Of a stretch of 64,000 nt of DNA, positions 1 to 8,173 are shown one piece after another. The notes under the pieces were generated by a model. It did no database searches and was not told the DNA's origin. It saw only the letters and a list, made by a program, of their open reading frames with translations. Position 1 is the first letter of the stretch. Each line of letters begins with the position of its first letter. The position numbers and the translations under genes are program-made. The DNA is taken from NCBI RefSeq assembly GCF_030464885.1, contig NZ_JALPRJ010000005.1, positions 124,001-188,000 of the forward strand. The letters are read 5' to 3'. Source of the stretch: Caballeronia sp. SEWSISQ10-4 2. GTDB lineage: Bacteria; Pseudomonadota; Gammaproteobacteria; Burkholderiales; Burkholderiaceae.

Positions 1-438
1 ACCTTCGCTGAGATCTTGCATGAACTCCCGCAGCCGCGTTTCGTACTGACGCAGTTGCTGTTTCAAGGTGTCCTCGGCGCTGATATCACGAAACTGGACC
101 ATTACAACGTCCCGCTCCGAAAGTGGCACGTAGGTTGCGATGGCTTCTGACAGCATGTCTATCCCGTCCCGCGACCGGTAGCACCACTCATACACCTGCG
201 GACCTTGAGTCATCGACCGGTCCATTGCGCTCACTCCAACCTCGCGCGGATATTTCCCTCCCGGCCGCGTCATGTCCTGCGCCTTGAGCGGCAAGAGGTC
301 CTCCAAGGAAAATCCAAGCGCGGTGCATGCCGCCCGGTTAGCCCAAACAATGGCTTTCGTTTGCGCATCGTGAAGTAAGACGCAGAGTGACATCGCCTCG
401 ATCAGACGTCTGAAATCGCTCTCGACTGGCGGATTCAT
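1..438 (-). CDS. PAS-domain sensor protein, 5' part only (probable histidine kinase)
   Basis: This reading frame is open from an ATG at 438 to the left edge, so only the first 146 residues are visible. They form one PAS domain: residues near 10-45 give a typical PAS start (EAMSLCVLLHD ... IVWANRAACTALGFS), and about residues 85-125 give the YEWCYRSRDG and VVMVQFRDIS strands that usually close the fold. No membrane segment is present, so a cytoplasmic sensor is likely. After the PAS domain a helical stretch rich in Gln, Arg and Glu starts, as in a linker to a kinase domain. Together with the FixJ-type response regulator about 3 kb away, a FixL-like histidine kinase is the best guess, but the kinase domain lies outside the window. 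The gene diverges from the oxygenase gene at 692, and a block shared with another promoter region lies between them. Confidence 0.75.
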   Translation of the reverse strand, partial: MNPPVESDFRRLIEAMSLCVLLHDAQTKAIVWANRAACTALGFSLEDLLPLKAQDMTRPGGKYPREVGVSAMDRSMTQGPQVYEWCYRSRDGIDMLSEAIATYVPLSERDVVMVQFRDISAEDTLKQQLRQYETRLREFMQDLSEG

Positions 439-473
439 AGCAGGGACCTCATGTAGATCTCTAAGCAATGCCT

Positions 474-511
474 TTACGATACTACGTGCGTCGGGGAAGA
501 CACCTAAAGTT
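474..511. promoter_or_regulatory. Shared two-part block, copy 1 (between sensor gene and iacA-like gene)
   Basis: TTACGATA (474-481) and ACCTAAAGTT (502-511) lie 28 bases apart, start to start. The same two words with the same 28-base offset recur at 3868-3905, in the other divergent intergenic region of this cluster. The second word also forms a perfect dyad here (CTAAAG-TTTT-CTTTAG, 504-519). I infer an operator or promoter element of the local two-component system. No experiment is visible. Confidence 0.45.
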
Positions 512-629
512 TTCTTTAGAGCAGTTGGGGAAAGCCTGAAGAAGTATGTGCCACCTCCCAATTGATCCGCGATTTTTAGCTTTCTAGACTCGGTTCAAGC
601 CTGCAGGAAGCTGCTTCGAACTCGCCGAC

Positions 630-653
630 AAGGCTGCAATGAAGGCTGCAATG
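630..653 (+). repeat. Tandem 12-bp duplication in the leader of the iacA-like gene
   Basis: AAGGCTGCAATG occurs twice head to tail (630-641 and 642-653), ending 38 bases before the GTG start at 692. It may be a simple slippage duplication; no function is implied. Confidence 0.8.
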
Positions 654-691
654 CATTTAAACCTGATTGCTTTGGAAAAGGAAACATCGCC

Positions 692-1867
692 GTGTCAATC
701 AACGCCCAGCCCACCGATTCGGTCTCCAAGATGGCCACATTAAATCCGCTCCCCCTCAACGAGGTCATTGCCGAGATCGCCAGCCGGCGCGAAGAGTTCG
801 AACGTGTTTCACACGTTCCACGCGATGTCATTGCGAAGCTTAAGCGTGCGGGCGTCTATCGGGCCGCGACCCCGCAGCGGTTTGGTGGCGACGCACGTCC
901 CCCTGGCGAATTTCTGCACATGATCGAGCGTATCGCTGTTGCTGACGGCTCCGCCGCCTGGGTGGCAAGCTTCGGCTCCGCGACGATTTACCTGGCTGCC
1001 CTGCCGCTCGCAACCCAAGCTCAGATTTACGCGGAGGGTCCAGACCAGGTCTTCGCCGGTGGCCTTTTCCCCTTGCAACCGGCGCAGCCCGTCGACGGTG
1101 GCTTCATGGTGAATGGGACCTGGAAATTCGCTAGCGGGTGCAAAGGCGCGGATTGGCTTGGCGTTGGCGTTGGCATTGGCATTGGTGCAGGAAGTGCGGG
1201 CGGCAAACCGCGGACCGCCGTATTTCGGCCACAGCAAGTCGAGATTGTGGAGAACTGGGACGTGGTCGGTATGCAGGGTACGGGCAGTCACGATCTGCGT
1301 GTCACAAATCAATTTTCACCCGATGAATGGACCTTCGTGCGAGGCGGCGAATCGCAAGTCGATGAACCGCTTTATCGTTATCCGAGTATCGCCTATGCCG
1401 CTCAGGTCCTGGCAGTAGTCAACCTTGGCCTGGCTCGCGCCGCGCTTAACGCCGTCAACCACATGTCCGGCGGCCGAAAAACCACGACCGGCGCCCCGCA
1501 GCTTGCGGATCGAGCGTACTTTCGAATTGAATTGTCAAAAGCCGAGGCTCAGTTGCGTTCAGCTCGTGCGTTCTTCTATGAGACCACGGACGATGTGTGG
1601 CAATCGATCCTGACCGGTAATCAAGTGACTTCCGAGCAAGTAAGCCTGCTGCGCCTTGCCGCCACGCAAATAGCCCGGGAAGGCGCCGACGTCGTGCACA
1701 GGGCTTATAGATTGGGCGGTACGGCTGCCATTTATAAATCGCATCCGCTGCAACGCCTTTTGCGCGATTCAATGGTCGTGACGCAGCACGCGTTCCTAGC
1801 CGAGGGCAACTATGACGGTGCTGGCGCGGTATTTGTGGGCGTCCCCCCGATTCCTGGTTATCTCTAA
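692..1867 (+). CDS. iacA: Acyl-CoA-dehydrogenase-fold flavin-dependent oxygenase of the IacA/IifC/IndA type
   Basis: The 391-residue protein has the acyl-CoA dehydrogenase fold used by reduced-flavin-dependent hydroxylases (HpaB/HsaA group D). It starts with a helical N-terminal domain, has the beta-domain motif WKFASGC near residue 147, and ends with the usual helical bundle. In the IacA/IifC/IndA group this enzyme attacks the indole ring of indole-3-acetate or indole using FADH2 from a partner reductase; such a reductase is encoded at 3912. The GTG start at 692 is chosen because AAAAGGAAA lies just upstream; an in-frame ATG at 731 is the alternative. A small Gly-Val/Gly-Ile run near residues 153-165 comes from a short DNA repeat. 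The gene heads an apparent operon with the next two genes. Family assignment is firm; the indole substrate is inferred from neighbours. Confidence 0.7.
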   Translation: MSINAQPTDSVSKMATLNPLPLNEVIAEIASRREEFERVSHVPRDVIAKLKRAGVYRAATPQRFGGDARPPGEFLHMIERIAVADGSAAWVASFGSATIYLAALPLATQAQIYAEGPDQVFAGGLFPLQPAQPVDGGFMVNGTWKFASGCKGADWLGVGVGIGIGAGSAGGKPRTAVFRPQQVEIVENWDVVGMQGTGSHDLRVTNQFSPDEWTFVRGGESQVDEPLYRYPSIAYAAQVLAVVNLGLARAALNAVNHMSGGRKTTTGAPQLADRAYFRIELSKAEAQLRSARAFFYETTDDVWQSILTGNQVTSEQVSLLRLAATQIAREGADVVHRAYRLGGTAAIYKSHPLQRLLRDSMVVTQHAFLAEGNYDGAGAVFVGVPPIPGYL

Positions 1868-1897
1868 CTTCACCTATCCAAACAGGAGCACCCGAGC

Positions 1898-2269
1898 ATG
1901 ACCGCCAATTCAACCTTACCGCTACGCGTGCTGTTTTGCTGCGGTGTTACGCAAAACTTCTTCGATCTTCCGCGTGAGGAAATCGGCAAAGTCTGGCAAG
2001 CCTATGGAGCGATGCTCAGCGCCGTAGAACACATGCCAGGCGTGAAAGTCCTAGGCGTTATGGATGATGACCGGCTTACCGTCGGCAGCGCAGACAACTC
2101 GCCATGGACCTTTTATATCATGGCTGACGTAGCGGATTTTGAGAAGGCAGTAGACGTTTGCAACTTGTATCGCACGACGCCCGTTGGCAATTACAACCTT
2201 TGGCGTTACGGAAAAATTGAAGCTCGTGTTGGACGTGCACTCGTGGTCCCGGCCGCCGAAACCGCCTGA
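1898..2269 (+). CDS. iacB: Small IacB/IifA-like protein of indole(-acetate) degradation
   Basis: A 123-residue cytoplasmic protein without signal peptide or membrane segments. The N-terminal strand RVLFCCGVTQNFFDLPREE and a length near 120 residues match my memory of the IacB/IifA/IndD group, small proteins encoded with the oxygenase and SDR in indole-acetate or indole clusters. IifA/IndD proteins have been described as cofactor-independent oxygenases acting after the first hydroxylation, giving anthranilate. It begins 30 bases after the oxygenase gene with AACAGGAG as ribosome binding site, so the two are co-transcribed. The functional assignment rests on family memory and position, not on a catalytic motif I can point to. 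Confidence 0.6.
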   Translation: MTANSTLPLRVLFCCGVTQNFFDLPREEIGKVWQAYGAMLSAVEHMPGVKVLGVMDDDRLTVGSADNSPWTFYIMADVADFEKAVDVCNLYRTTPVGNYNLWRYGKIEARVGRALVVPAAETA

Positions 2270-2358
2270 CCGGGAACGCTGTGATACGTCTGCGTGTGTG
2301 AGTCTGACCGCGCCAAACAGAGCGCGAGCAGTCTTCTTAAACAGTCGAGGAATCTTGT

Positions 2359-3102
2359 ATGCCAAGCAGAGTCGTTTTGATCACCGGAGCAGCGCGAGGA
2401 CTCGGCACAGTCATTGCCACTCGATTCCACGAAGCCGGCTATTGTGTCGCGATCGGCGACATTATGTTCGACGCCGCTCAATCACTCGCCAACAGCCTAA
2501 GCCCTGACGGCGGGACCGCCCTCGCGGTACGCCTGGACGTCACTTTAAAGGCGGATTTCGAGTCGGCACGCGACACGATCGCTTCCACCTGGGGACGTGT
2601 CGATGTACTCGTCAATAACGCCGGTGCGTCGAAAGTCGTTGCGTTAATGGACATCACCGGCGAGCAATTCGACCAGGTGATCAACGTGAACCTACGCAGC
2701 GTTCTGTTCGGATGCCAGGTTTTCGGCCAATACTTTGCAGACCTGGGCGTAGGACGCATTGTCAACATTGCGTCGCTCGCCGGGCAAAACGGCGGATCAG
2801 CCACCGGCGCTCACTATGCAGCCGCCAAGGGAGGCGTGATCACGCTGACCAAGGTGTTCGCTCGCGATCTCGCCGCAAAAGGGGTGACCGTCAATGCTAT
2901 CTCGCCAGGTCCGATGGATCTTCCTATCGTCCACGAAAGCGTTCCAAAAGACAAACTCACAGCGGTGATCGCTGGCATCCCGGTTGGCAAGTTGGGGTCT
3001 GCACAATATATAGCTGACGCCGCAGTACTGTTGTCGGCCGATAACGCCTACTTTGCAACCGGGGCTTGCTGGGACGTCAACGGCGGTCTGTTCATGCGAT
3101 GA
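2359..3102 (+). CDS. iacE: Short-chain dehydrogenase/reductase (IacE/IifB/IndC-like)
   Basis: A classical SDR of 247 residues: nucleotide-binding motif TGAARGLG near residue 10, NNAG near 90, catalytic YAAAK near 153-157 and the post-catalytic SPGP loop. In iac/iif/ind clusters an SDR oxidises the dihydrodiol or hydroxy-indole intermediate made by the oxygenase. GAGG lies upstream of the ATG at 2359. Its 3' end overlaps the convergent response-regulator gene by 11 bases, so the two transcripts run into each other. Confidence 0.7.
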   Translation: MPSRVVLITGAARGLGTVIATRFHEAGYCVAIGDIMFDAAQSLANSLSPDGGTALAVRLDVTLKADFESARDTIASTWGRVDVLVNNAGASKVVALMDITGEQFDQVINVNLRSVLFGCQVFGQYFADLGVGRIVNIASLAGQNGGSATGAHYAAAKGGVITLTKVFARDLAAKGVTVNAISPGPMDLPIVHESVPKDKLTAVIAGIPVGKLGSAQYIADAAVLLSADNAYFATGACWDVNGGLFMR

Positions 3103-3754
3103 AGTCGCTATCGGGCGTGGCCCCGTCGGAATGTTCACCCCACACGGCGACCACATCGCGCACGAGCGCCGCGATCGATGTTGCGCCAAGCTTTTCCTTG
3201 ATGCTGGCCCGGTGAACATCGACCGTCTTAACGCTGATCGAGAGTTCAGTTGCAATCCTTTTGCTGCCCTTTCCGTCGACCACGCCACGTAAAACTTCCC
3301 TTTCCCGCGGCGTCAGTGAATCGATTCGCTTGCGTAAGTCGCGACGCTTTTGGCTTGCCAAGCTACGTTGTATTGCGAGCTTTAACGCACGTTGCACCCG
3401 GTCGAGCATCTGCTGTGAGTTGTATGGTTTCTCGACGAAGTCTATCGCCCCATTCTGGAGCGCTCGAACAGACATTGGAATATCACCATGGCCTGACACG
3501 AAGATTATTGGCAAGGTTGCGCCCTTCTTGTTCAGTTCGGCTTGCACGTCAAAACCACTTAGTTGAGGCATGCGTACGTCCAGGACAAGGCAAGCCGGAG
3601 TGTCCACGTCGAACGCCGCAAAAAAGTCGGCTGCCGTCGGGAATCCCATGGACTTCACACCGACGGACTCAAGCAACCACGAAAGGGAGGTTCGCATCCC
3701 CGTGTCGTCATCGACGATATACACAAGAGGCGCACGCGTGTCAGTTGATGTCAT
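3092..3754 (-). CDS. FixJ-type two-component response regulator
   Basis: The 220-residue protein has an N-terminal receiver domain with the acidic pair VDDD (residues 15-17), phospho-acceptor Asp59 in LVLDVRMP, the Ser/Thr switch in FVSGHG and Lys109 in EKP. A LuxR/FixJ DNA-binding helix-turn-helix starts at LTPREREVL (about 147-155) and contains the KTVDVHR recognition helix. It probably pairs with the PAS sensor at the left edge and controls the indole-type genes around it. It diverges from the flavin reductase gene at 3912; the intervening DNA holds the second copy of the shared block. FixJ-type regulators next to aromatic oxygenase genes are common in Burkholderiaceae. Confidence 0.88.
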   Translation of the reverse strand: MTSTDTRAPLVYIVDDDTGMRTSLSWLLESVGVKSMGFPTAADFFAAFDVDTPACLVLDVRMPQLSGFDVQAELNKKGATLPIIFVSGHGDIPMSVRALQNGAIDFVEKPYNSQQMLDRVQRALKLAIQRSLASQKRRDLRKRIDSLTPREREVLRGVVDGKGSKRIATELSISVKTVDVHRASIKEKLGATSIAALVRDVVAVWGEHSDGATPDSDFIA

Positions 3755-3867
3755 TTGGTTCTCTCTTGCCGATTGATTTCAAGCGTGATCCTGAGTCTGC
3801 ATCACATTATGCAAGTTGCGCTACCGACAATCAAAATACCTCAAAAGCACTAACGTGTACCCATTTC

Positions 3868-3905
3868 TTACGATATTAGCCTGCATTTTTATCTAACCTA
3901 AAGTT
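3868..3905. promoter_or_regulatory. Shared two-part block, copy 2 (between response regulator and flavin reductase)
   Basis: TTACGATA at 3868-3875 and ACCTAAAGTT at 3896-3905, 28 bases apart start to start, exactly as at 474-511. The second word ends six bases before the ATG at 3912, where a ribosome binding site would normally lie, so the reductase may have an unusual leader. A regulatory role is inferred from conservation of sequence and spacing alone. Confidence 0.45.
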
Positions 3906-3911
3906 CCATCG

Positions 3912-4445
3912 ATGACTACCAATCTCACTCCCCCTTCCCGTCCCGACCCACGCGGCTTTCGTCAGGCGATGGCGCATCTGTCGGCGGCAGTGAATGTGAT
4001 AACGACAGACGGCCCGATGGGACGTTGTGGTATCACTGCAAGCGCTGTGTGCTCCGTCACCGACGATCCTCCGACGCTGCTGGTCTGCATCAATCGGTCG
4101 AGTGCCATGCACCGGATCTTCGAAAGCAATCGCGAACTTTGTATCAACGTCCTTCCAGGGGAGCACGAACAGCTTGCGCGAGATTTTGCAGGCATGACAC
4201 AAATGCCGATGAGCGACCGGTTCGAGACAGCCAGGTGGAACCTCGGCAATAAAGGTGTGCCGGTTTTGCACGATGCTCTCGCCAGTATCGAAGGAAAGAT
4301 TGTTGATCTAAAAGAAGTTGGTTCGCACTCCGTTATGTTTATCGAAGCCTCGCAAGTTCAGGTACGCAACGATGGCGACGGTTTAATTTACTTTGTCCGG
4401 AATTTTCATCGGATAAAGCGCCCCGATTTGGCGACAACGAGATAG
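3912..4445 (+). CDS. iacG: Flavin reductase of the HpaC/IacG type
   Basis: A 177-residue protein of the flavin reductase-like (HpaC, split-barrel FMN-binding) family. Typical elements are FRQAMAHLSAAVNVITTDGP near the N-terminus, GITASAVCSVTDDPPTLLVCI (flavin-binding strand and loop, about 40-60) and the conserved helix ELCINVL. These enzymes use NAD(P)H to make free FADH2/FMNH2 for a partner oxygenase, here most likely the one at 692. It stands alone on the plus strand, opposite the response-regulator gene. No good Shine-Dalgarno precedes the ATG, so translation efficiency or the exact start is uncertain. Confidence 0.75.
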   Translation: MTTNLTPPSRPDPRGFRQAMAHLSAAVNVITTDGPMGRCGITASAVCSVTDDPPTLLVCINRSSAMHRIFESNRELCINVLPGEHEQLARDFAGMTQMPMSDRFETARWNLGNKGVPVLHDALASIEGKIVDLKEVGSHSVMFIEASQVQVRNDGDGLIYFVRNFHRIKRPDLATTR

Positions 4446-4499
4446 GGCAAGGTTGTGAGATTCGTACGCGAGGCTCTGTCGCAGTAACGGTCCGCAGTC

Positions 4500-4790
4500 G
4501 AGCGAAAGCGTAAGTGTTACGTGGCCTAGCCGCTGAGCCTGCGGCACCTTGAAGACATGATGGCTGAGCGCGGCGTGTCGGTCGATCACACTCCGAAGGA
4601 AGTCCCCTTTGGGGATTCGACTGTGCACCGCTCGGCCATCAAGCTGTTGCCGGTGCTGGAGAAATCGTTTCGCCGCCGCAAGCGGCCGCTTGGTAAGAGT
4701 TGGCGAATGGCGGTATCTTTACCGGGCCGTCGGCAATCAAGATCCGCCAATCCAAACATCTCAACAACCTTGGTGTGGCGGGTAATTCCT
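4500..4790 (+). pseudogene. Decayed IS6-family transposase remnant
   Basis: Three scrambled pieces of an IS6/IS26-type transposase can be read. YVA-stop-PLSLRHLEDMMAERG with SVDHT is followed by STVHRSAIKLLPVLEKSF with GKSWRM, then WRYLYRAV and IKIRQSKHLNNL from further along the protein. An in-frame stop, frameshifts and internal deletions make it non-functional. No intact terminal repeats were found. It marks an old insertion between the indole-type cluster and the cell-wall genes. Confidence 0.75.
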
Positions 4791-5029
4791 CGCGCTGAAG
4801 ATTGGTGGCTTGTACAGGCATCGAATCCGCCGGTTTTGTAACGTCAGTAATGCCATCAATTGCGTGGCTTCCTCGGACGGCAATTCGGGTTTCGCCTTTG
4901 CCCCAATGGCGGGATTTCGCTACACTGCATGCCAAAATGTCCGCGGTATTCAGGCGCGATGTATTTTGGATATGCATCTCCGCGCTGCTTGATGACGTTC
5001 TATTCACCAACACCGTCGGCAAAAATACA

Positions 5030-5713
5030 ATGCTCAGAGTGCTGACCTCGAGAATTATCCCGTTTGCTTTCGTGTTGTGCGCCTCGCCTTGCCACGCAGA
5101 CTGGGTCATCGTCGATGCGGGTCACACACCTGCTCGTCCAGGCGCAACGGGGGCAAGCGGCAGGGTCGAGCATCTTTACAACCTGGATCTGAGCGCGGCA
5201 GTCGCGCGCGACCTTCAGGCCGACGGTGATCGCGTTACGCGCACAGGTGCCGACAATCGCGAAATCGCACTAGCCGACAGACCTAATGCCGAACCGGACG
5301 CGAAGCTGTTCGTTTCAATCCATCATGACTCGATACAGCAGGCGTGGATCGACGCGGGACGACGTCGTGAGTTCAAGGGCTACTCGATTTTCGTGTCCAT
5401 GCTGAATCCGCATTATCAACAAAGCCTTGCGTGTGCGAAGGCAATTGGCGAGAAGCTGCTAGCGGCTGGCGAAACGCCCTCTCTTTATCACGCGACACCG
5501 ATCAAAGGCGAAAACCGGCCGCTCATTGACCGGCGACTCGGTATTCACCGTTTCGACGATCTGATCGTGCTCAAGACGGCTCCGATGCCCGCTGTGCTCG
5601 TTGAAGCGGGTGTTATTGCCAATCCCGACGAGGAACCACGCCTGCAGAACCCCGCAACGATTGCGAAGATCGCAAATGCAATTTCGGAAGGGGTCGTGGC
5701 TTGTCAGCCGTGA
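5030..5713 (+). CDS. Periplasmic N-acetylmuramoyl-L-alanine amidase (Amidase_3 type)
   Basis: This Zn-dependent amidase would cleave the bond between MurNAc and L-alanine in peptidoglycan. The 227-residue product starts with a signal peptide (MLRVL...CASPCHA) and keeps the family signature: first Zn-ligand His in DAGH, Glu in GRVEH, His in SIHHDS and the catalytic Glu in VLVEAG near the C-terminus. The frame stays open upstream to 4802, but ATG 5030 is preferred because it places the signal sequence at the N-terminus. It is shorter than AmiA/AmiC and has no AMIN domain. The neighbouring gene is also a small secreted protein, suggesting a cell-envelope pair. Confidence 0.8.
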   Translation: MLRVLTSRIIPFAFVLCASPCHADWVIVDAGHTPARPGATGASGRVEHLYNLDLSAAVARDLQADGDRVTRTGADNREIALADRPNAEPDAKLFVSIHHDSIQQAWIDAGRRREFKGYSIFVSMLNPHYQQSLACAKAIGEKLLAAGETPSLYHATPIKGENRPLIDRRLGIHRFDDLIVLKTAPMPAVLVEAGVIANPDEEPRLQNPATIAKIANAISEGVVACQP

Positions 5714-5770
5714 CGCGCAGGAATGTCTCTGCTCGGCCAAGAATTTCAACCAAGAGAAGTGAGCGCGAAG

Positions 5771-6148
5771 ATGAAGAAAATTGCAATTGTCCTGATGGCA
5801 GTCGTTTTCCCCCTCGGCGCACACGCCGCGGGCTGTGCCAAACCCCGTAACGCGTTCGATCAGGTCTACTGTGCGGGCAACCTGTTCTCGCAGGCGGATC
5901 GCGATCTGAATCAGCAATACACGGGCCTGCGTAAGCATCTCAATCCAACGCAACAGAGCTCGCTGAAGAATGGCCAACTCGCCTGGATCAAGCAGCGCGA
6001 CGATCAATGCAGCGAAGAGAAGCCGACTGGCTACTTCGTCAATCTGGACTGCGCGGTCGACATGACCCAGAAACGCATGGCATTCCTGCAGGAACGCGAA
6101 CGCGAGTGCACCAGCACCGGCTGCGTCGATTCAAAGCTTGGAGAGTAA
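5771..6148 (+). CDS. Secreted LprI-like (DUF1311) protein
   Basis: A 125-residue protein with a clear signal peptide (MKKIAIVLMAVVFPLGAHA). The mature part has the Cys pattern and helices of the lysozyme-inhibitor LprI N-terminal family (C...FDQVYCAGNLFSQADRDLNQQY, then QLAWIKQRDDQC). Members are periplasmic, and some bind or inhibit lysozyme. ATG 5771 is chosen over the upstream frame start at 5723 because it begins the signal peptide. It lies 57 bases after the amidase gene and is probably co-transcribed. Confidence 0.75.
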   Translation: MKKIAIVLMAVVFPLGAHAAGCAKPRNAFDQVYCAGNLFSQADRDLNQQYTGLRKHLNPTQQSSLKNGQLAWIKQRDDQCSEEKPTGYFVNLDCAVDMTQKRMAFLQERERECTSTGCVDSKLGE

Positions 6149-6309
6149 GGCCGCGCGATGGGTGTCGCAACGTACGGGGCCCATTTCCCCACCGTTGCGG
6201 CGCCCGTAAGGTTTATGTCCAGCGTCGTGAAAATCGAGCAAACGTCCATATCGCGCGGTGGACCGCTTTGCCCAGTTTCCCCACAATCCGTCCGGCTTTT
6301 GAGAAAAGC

Positions 6310-7491
6310 TCAGTCCGTCGTGTAGGGAAAACTAAACCCCACAGAAGTGAGGTCTGGTGGAGATACAACAATTTGCCTGGATCCATTCTGGAATTGACCG
6401 GCCTCATGACCCTGTATTCCCTGAAATTGGACCTGCAGAACCCGTGGCTCCGCCCATTCGCCGTTTGCGCCAAACCTGACAGCGCCCATGACGGTGTGAA
6501 AGGTCGTGCTTCGCGTGTACGCCGACAGACTCACATCGTCGAAACCGCCCGTGGCTTCGACAGCCTGAGCAACCACCTGCATCTGGGCGTAGGCGAGCGG
6601 CGCCATGTAGTGCCCCAGGAGATCGACGCCGGCATCGCTGGCTCGTGCCCGGTAGGTATCCAGAAATTCCTGAACTCCGGGGAACATCATCTTGGGGACC
6701 GGCACCCAATACTCGTAGTTCACGAAGCCGTTGAGCAGCGGACCGAGCGTGGTTTTCACCGCAGTATTCTGCGGGCCGATCATGCCGGCACCGACCATCT
6801 TCGGGCGGAACGCGTGCGCATGGATGGCATGCACGAGTCCGATCGAATCCTCGAGGTAGGAGCAGAGAAACAGCAAGTCGCAACCGCTTTCGGCGACAGC
6901 GTCGATGACCGGGGCGAAGTCTTCGGTCGTCAGCGGATAGGTGGCCTCGTAGACGATCCGGAAACCGTACTTCGCGGCATTGGCTTTCGCGCCGAGAATC
7001 GGATTGCGTGAGAACTCCGCATCCGCCGAGACCAGCGCCACGCTCGATGGCCGAGGCGTCTGCGCTGCGGCGAGCTCGAAAAATCCCTCGGTGAGGGCCG
7101 CGTTCGGATCCGGCCCAGTTGGAATCATCGCGAAGTAGTTCGGATAGGCGAGCGTGTTGTTGACGCCCAGGCCCATCAAGCCGACGAAAAAGCGCTGTCG
7201 CTGCATGATCAGCGGCATCGCCGGCAATAGGCTGTTGGTGCCGTAACCGCCGATGACGAGATCGACCTTGTCTTCGTCCATCAGCCACTTGTAGATGCCT
7301 GGAACGAGTGAAGCATCCGCACGATCGTCGTAGCAGACGAATTCGACTGGGCGGCCGAGCAGGCCACCCCGGCTATTGACGTCTTCCCGCCAAATGTCGT
7401 GGGCAAGCCGAGCCGACTGACTGTTACCCGCGAGTGGACCGGTCAGCGACAGACAATACCCGATACGGATTGGCACGGGTGCATTGGACAT
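6310..7491 (-). CDS. ABC-type (UrtA/AmiC-like) ligand-binding protein without signal peptide
   Basis: A 393-residue type-1 periplasmic-binding fold protein of the urea/short-chain-amide branch (IRIGYCLSLTGPLAG at the N-terminus, YDDRADASLVPGIY, FVNYEYWVPVP). The ATG at 7491 follows two bases after the stop of the isochorismatase-like gene, so the three-gene run is an operon. From this start there is no signal peptide and no transporter genes are adjacent. It may therefore be a cytoplasmic ligand sensor, as AmiC is in amidase regulation, or the true start may be mis-set. The longer frame up to 7617 adds only low-complexity Arg-rich sequence that overlaps the upstream gene. Confidence 0.7.
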   Translation of the reverse strand: MSNAPVPIRIGYCLSLTGPLAGNSQSARLAHDIWREDVNSRGGLLGRPVEFVCYDDRADASLVPGIYKWLMDEDKVDLVIGGYGTNSLLPAMPLIMQRQRFFVGLMGLGVNNTLAYPNYFAMIPTGPDPNAALTEGFFELAAAQTPRPSSVALVSADAEFSRNPILGAKANAAKYGFRIVYEATYPLTTEDFAPVIDAVAESGCDLLFLCSYLEDSIGLVHAIHAHAFRPKMVGAGMIGPQNTAVKTTLGPLLNGFVNYEYWVPVPKMMFPGVQEFLDTYRARASDAGVDLLGHYMAPLAYAQMQVVAQAVEATGGFDDVSLSAYTRSTTFHTVMGAVRFGANGEWAEPRVLQVQFQGIQGHEAGQFQNGSRQIVVSPPDLTSVGFSFPYTTD

Positions 7492-7493
7492 GA

Positions 7494-8141
7494 TCACACG
7501 CCCGATCCAGCGCGCCCCGCGAGAAGCTGCAGTTCCCACGCCAGGGCGACACCACTGGCTCCGCCATGTTCGAGAACAACGCCCGCGACCCCGGCGGCTG
7601 TCTCCTCGCGCGCCCAATCACGCTGCCATTCGCCCAGCACGGCAAGCCAGGTGATTGGCACCGCCCCGGCCGCGACCATGCGGCGCACGGCCATGTCATG
7701 GGCCTCCGCCGTGACGCCACCGGAGGCATCCGTGACGATGAAAACGTCGTACCCCTCGGCGAGGGCCTGGATCGCCGGCATGGCGAGGCAGATCTCGGTG
7801 TACAGCGCGGCCAGCACGAGCTGCTTGCGCCCGCTCTTCTTCACGATGTCGACAACGTTCGGATCCTCCCAGGTGTTGATGAACGTGCGATCGATCGGTT
7901 TCTGCTCCGGGAAAACGTCCTGGAGCCCTTTGATCAAATAGCCGCCGCGCTCCTGGATCACCGTGGTCAGGATCGTCGGCACGTTAAAGGCTTTCGCCGT
8001 CTTGGCGAGGCCGATGACGTTGTTCACGATCATCGACGGCTCATGGCTGTGGAGGTTGGCAAACTGGTAGGGCTGATGGTCGATCAGCACCAGGATGCTG
8101 TCTTGCGGGCGAAGCAGTGCATCGAGGCCGGTCTTGGGCAT
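7494..8141 (-). CDS. Isochorismatase-like cysteine hydrolase (YcaC type)
   Basis: A 215-residue cytoplasmic hydrolase. The N-terminal strand ILVLIDHQPYQFAN supplies the catalytic Asp and the segment LYTEICLAMPA the nucleophilic Cys, as in YcaC-type isochorismatase-fold enzymes that act on amides or similar C-N bonds. ATG 8141 is chosen because upstream sequence reads as Arg/Trp-rich non-coding. It is the middle gene of a three-gene operon (SnoaL-like, this gene, binding protein). The substrate is unknown; the amide-type binding protein next door would fit an amide. Confidence 0.8.
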   Translation of the reverse strand: MPKTGLDALLRPQDSILVLIDHQPYQFANLHSHEPSMIVNNVIGLAKTAKAFNVPTILTTVIQERGGYLIKGLQDVFPEQKPIDRTFINTWEDPNVVDIVKKSGRKQLVLAALYTEICLAMPAIQALAEGYDVFIVTDASGGVTAEAHDMAVRRMVAAGAVPITWLAVLGEWQRDWAREETAAGVAGVVLEHGGASGVALAWELQLLAGRAGSGV

Positions 8142-8173
8142 GGGGAAATCCTTTAGTAAACAGGCCAGGCGCC

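Noticed and set aside
809..1418. Overlapping open frames on both strands inside the iacA-like gene
   Set aside because: They have no family resemblance or ribosome binding sites and arise from GC-rich codon use and the short repeat near 1160.
6007..7011. 334-codon plus-strand frame
   Set aside because: It is antisense to the binding-protein gene and starts inside the LprI-like gene; composition is Arg/Gly/His-rich as in shadow frames.
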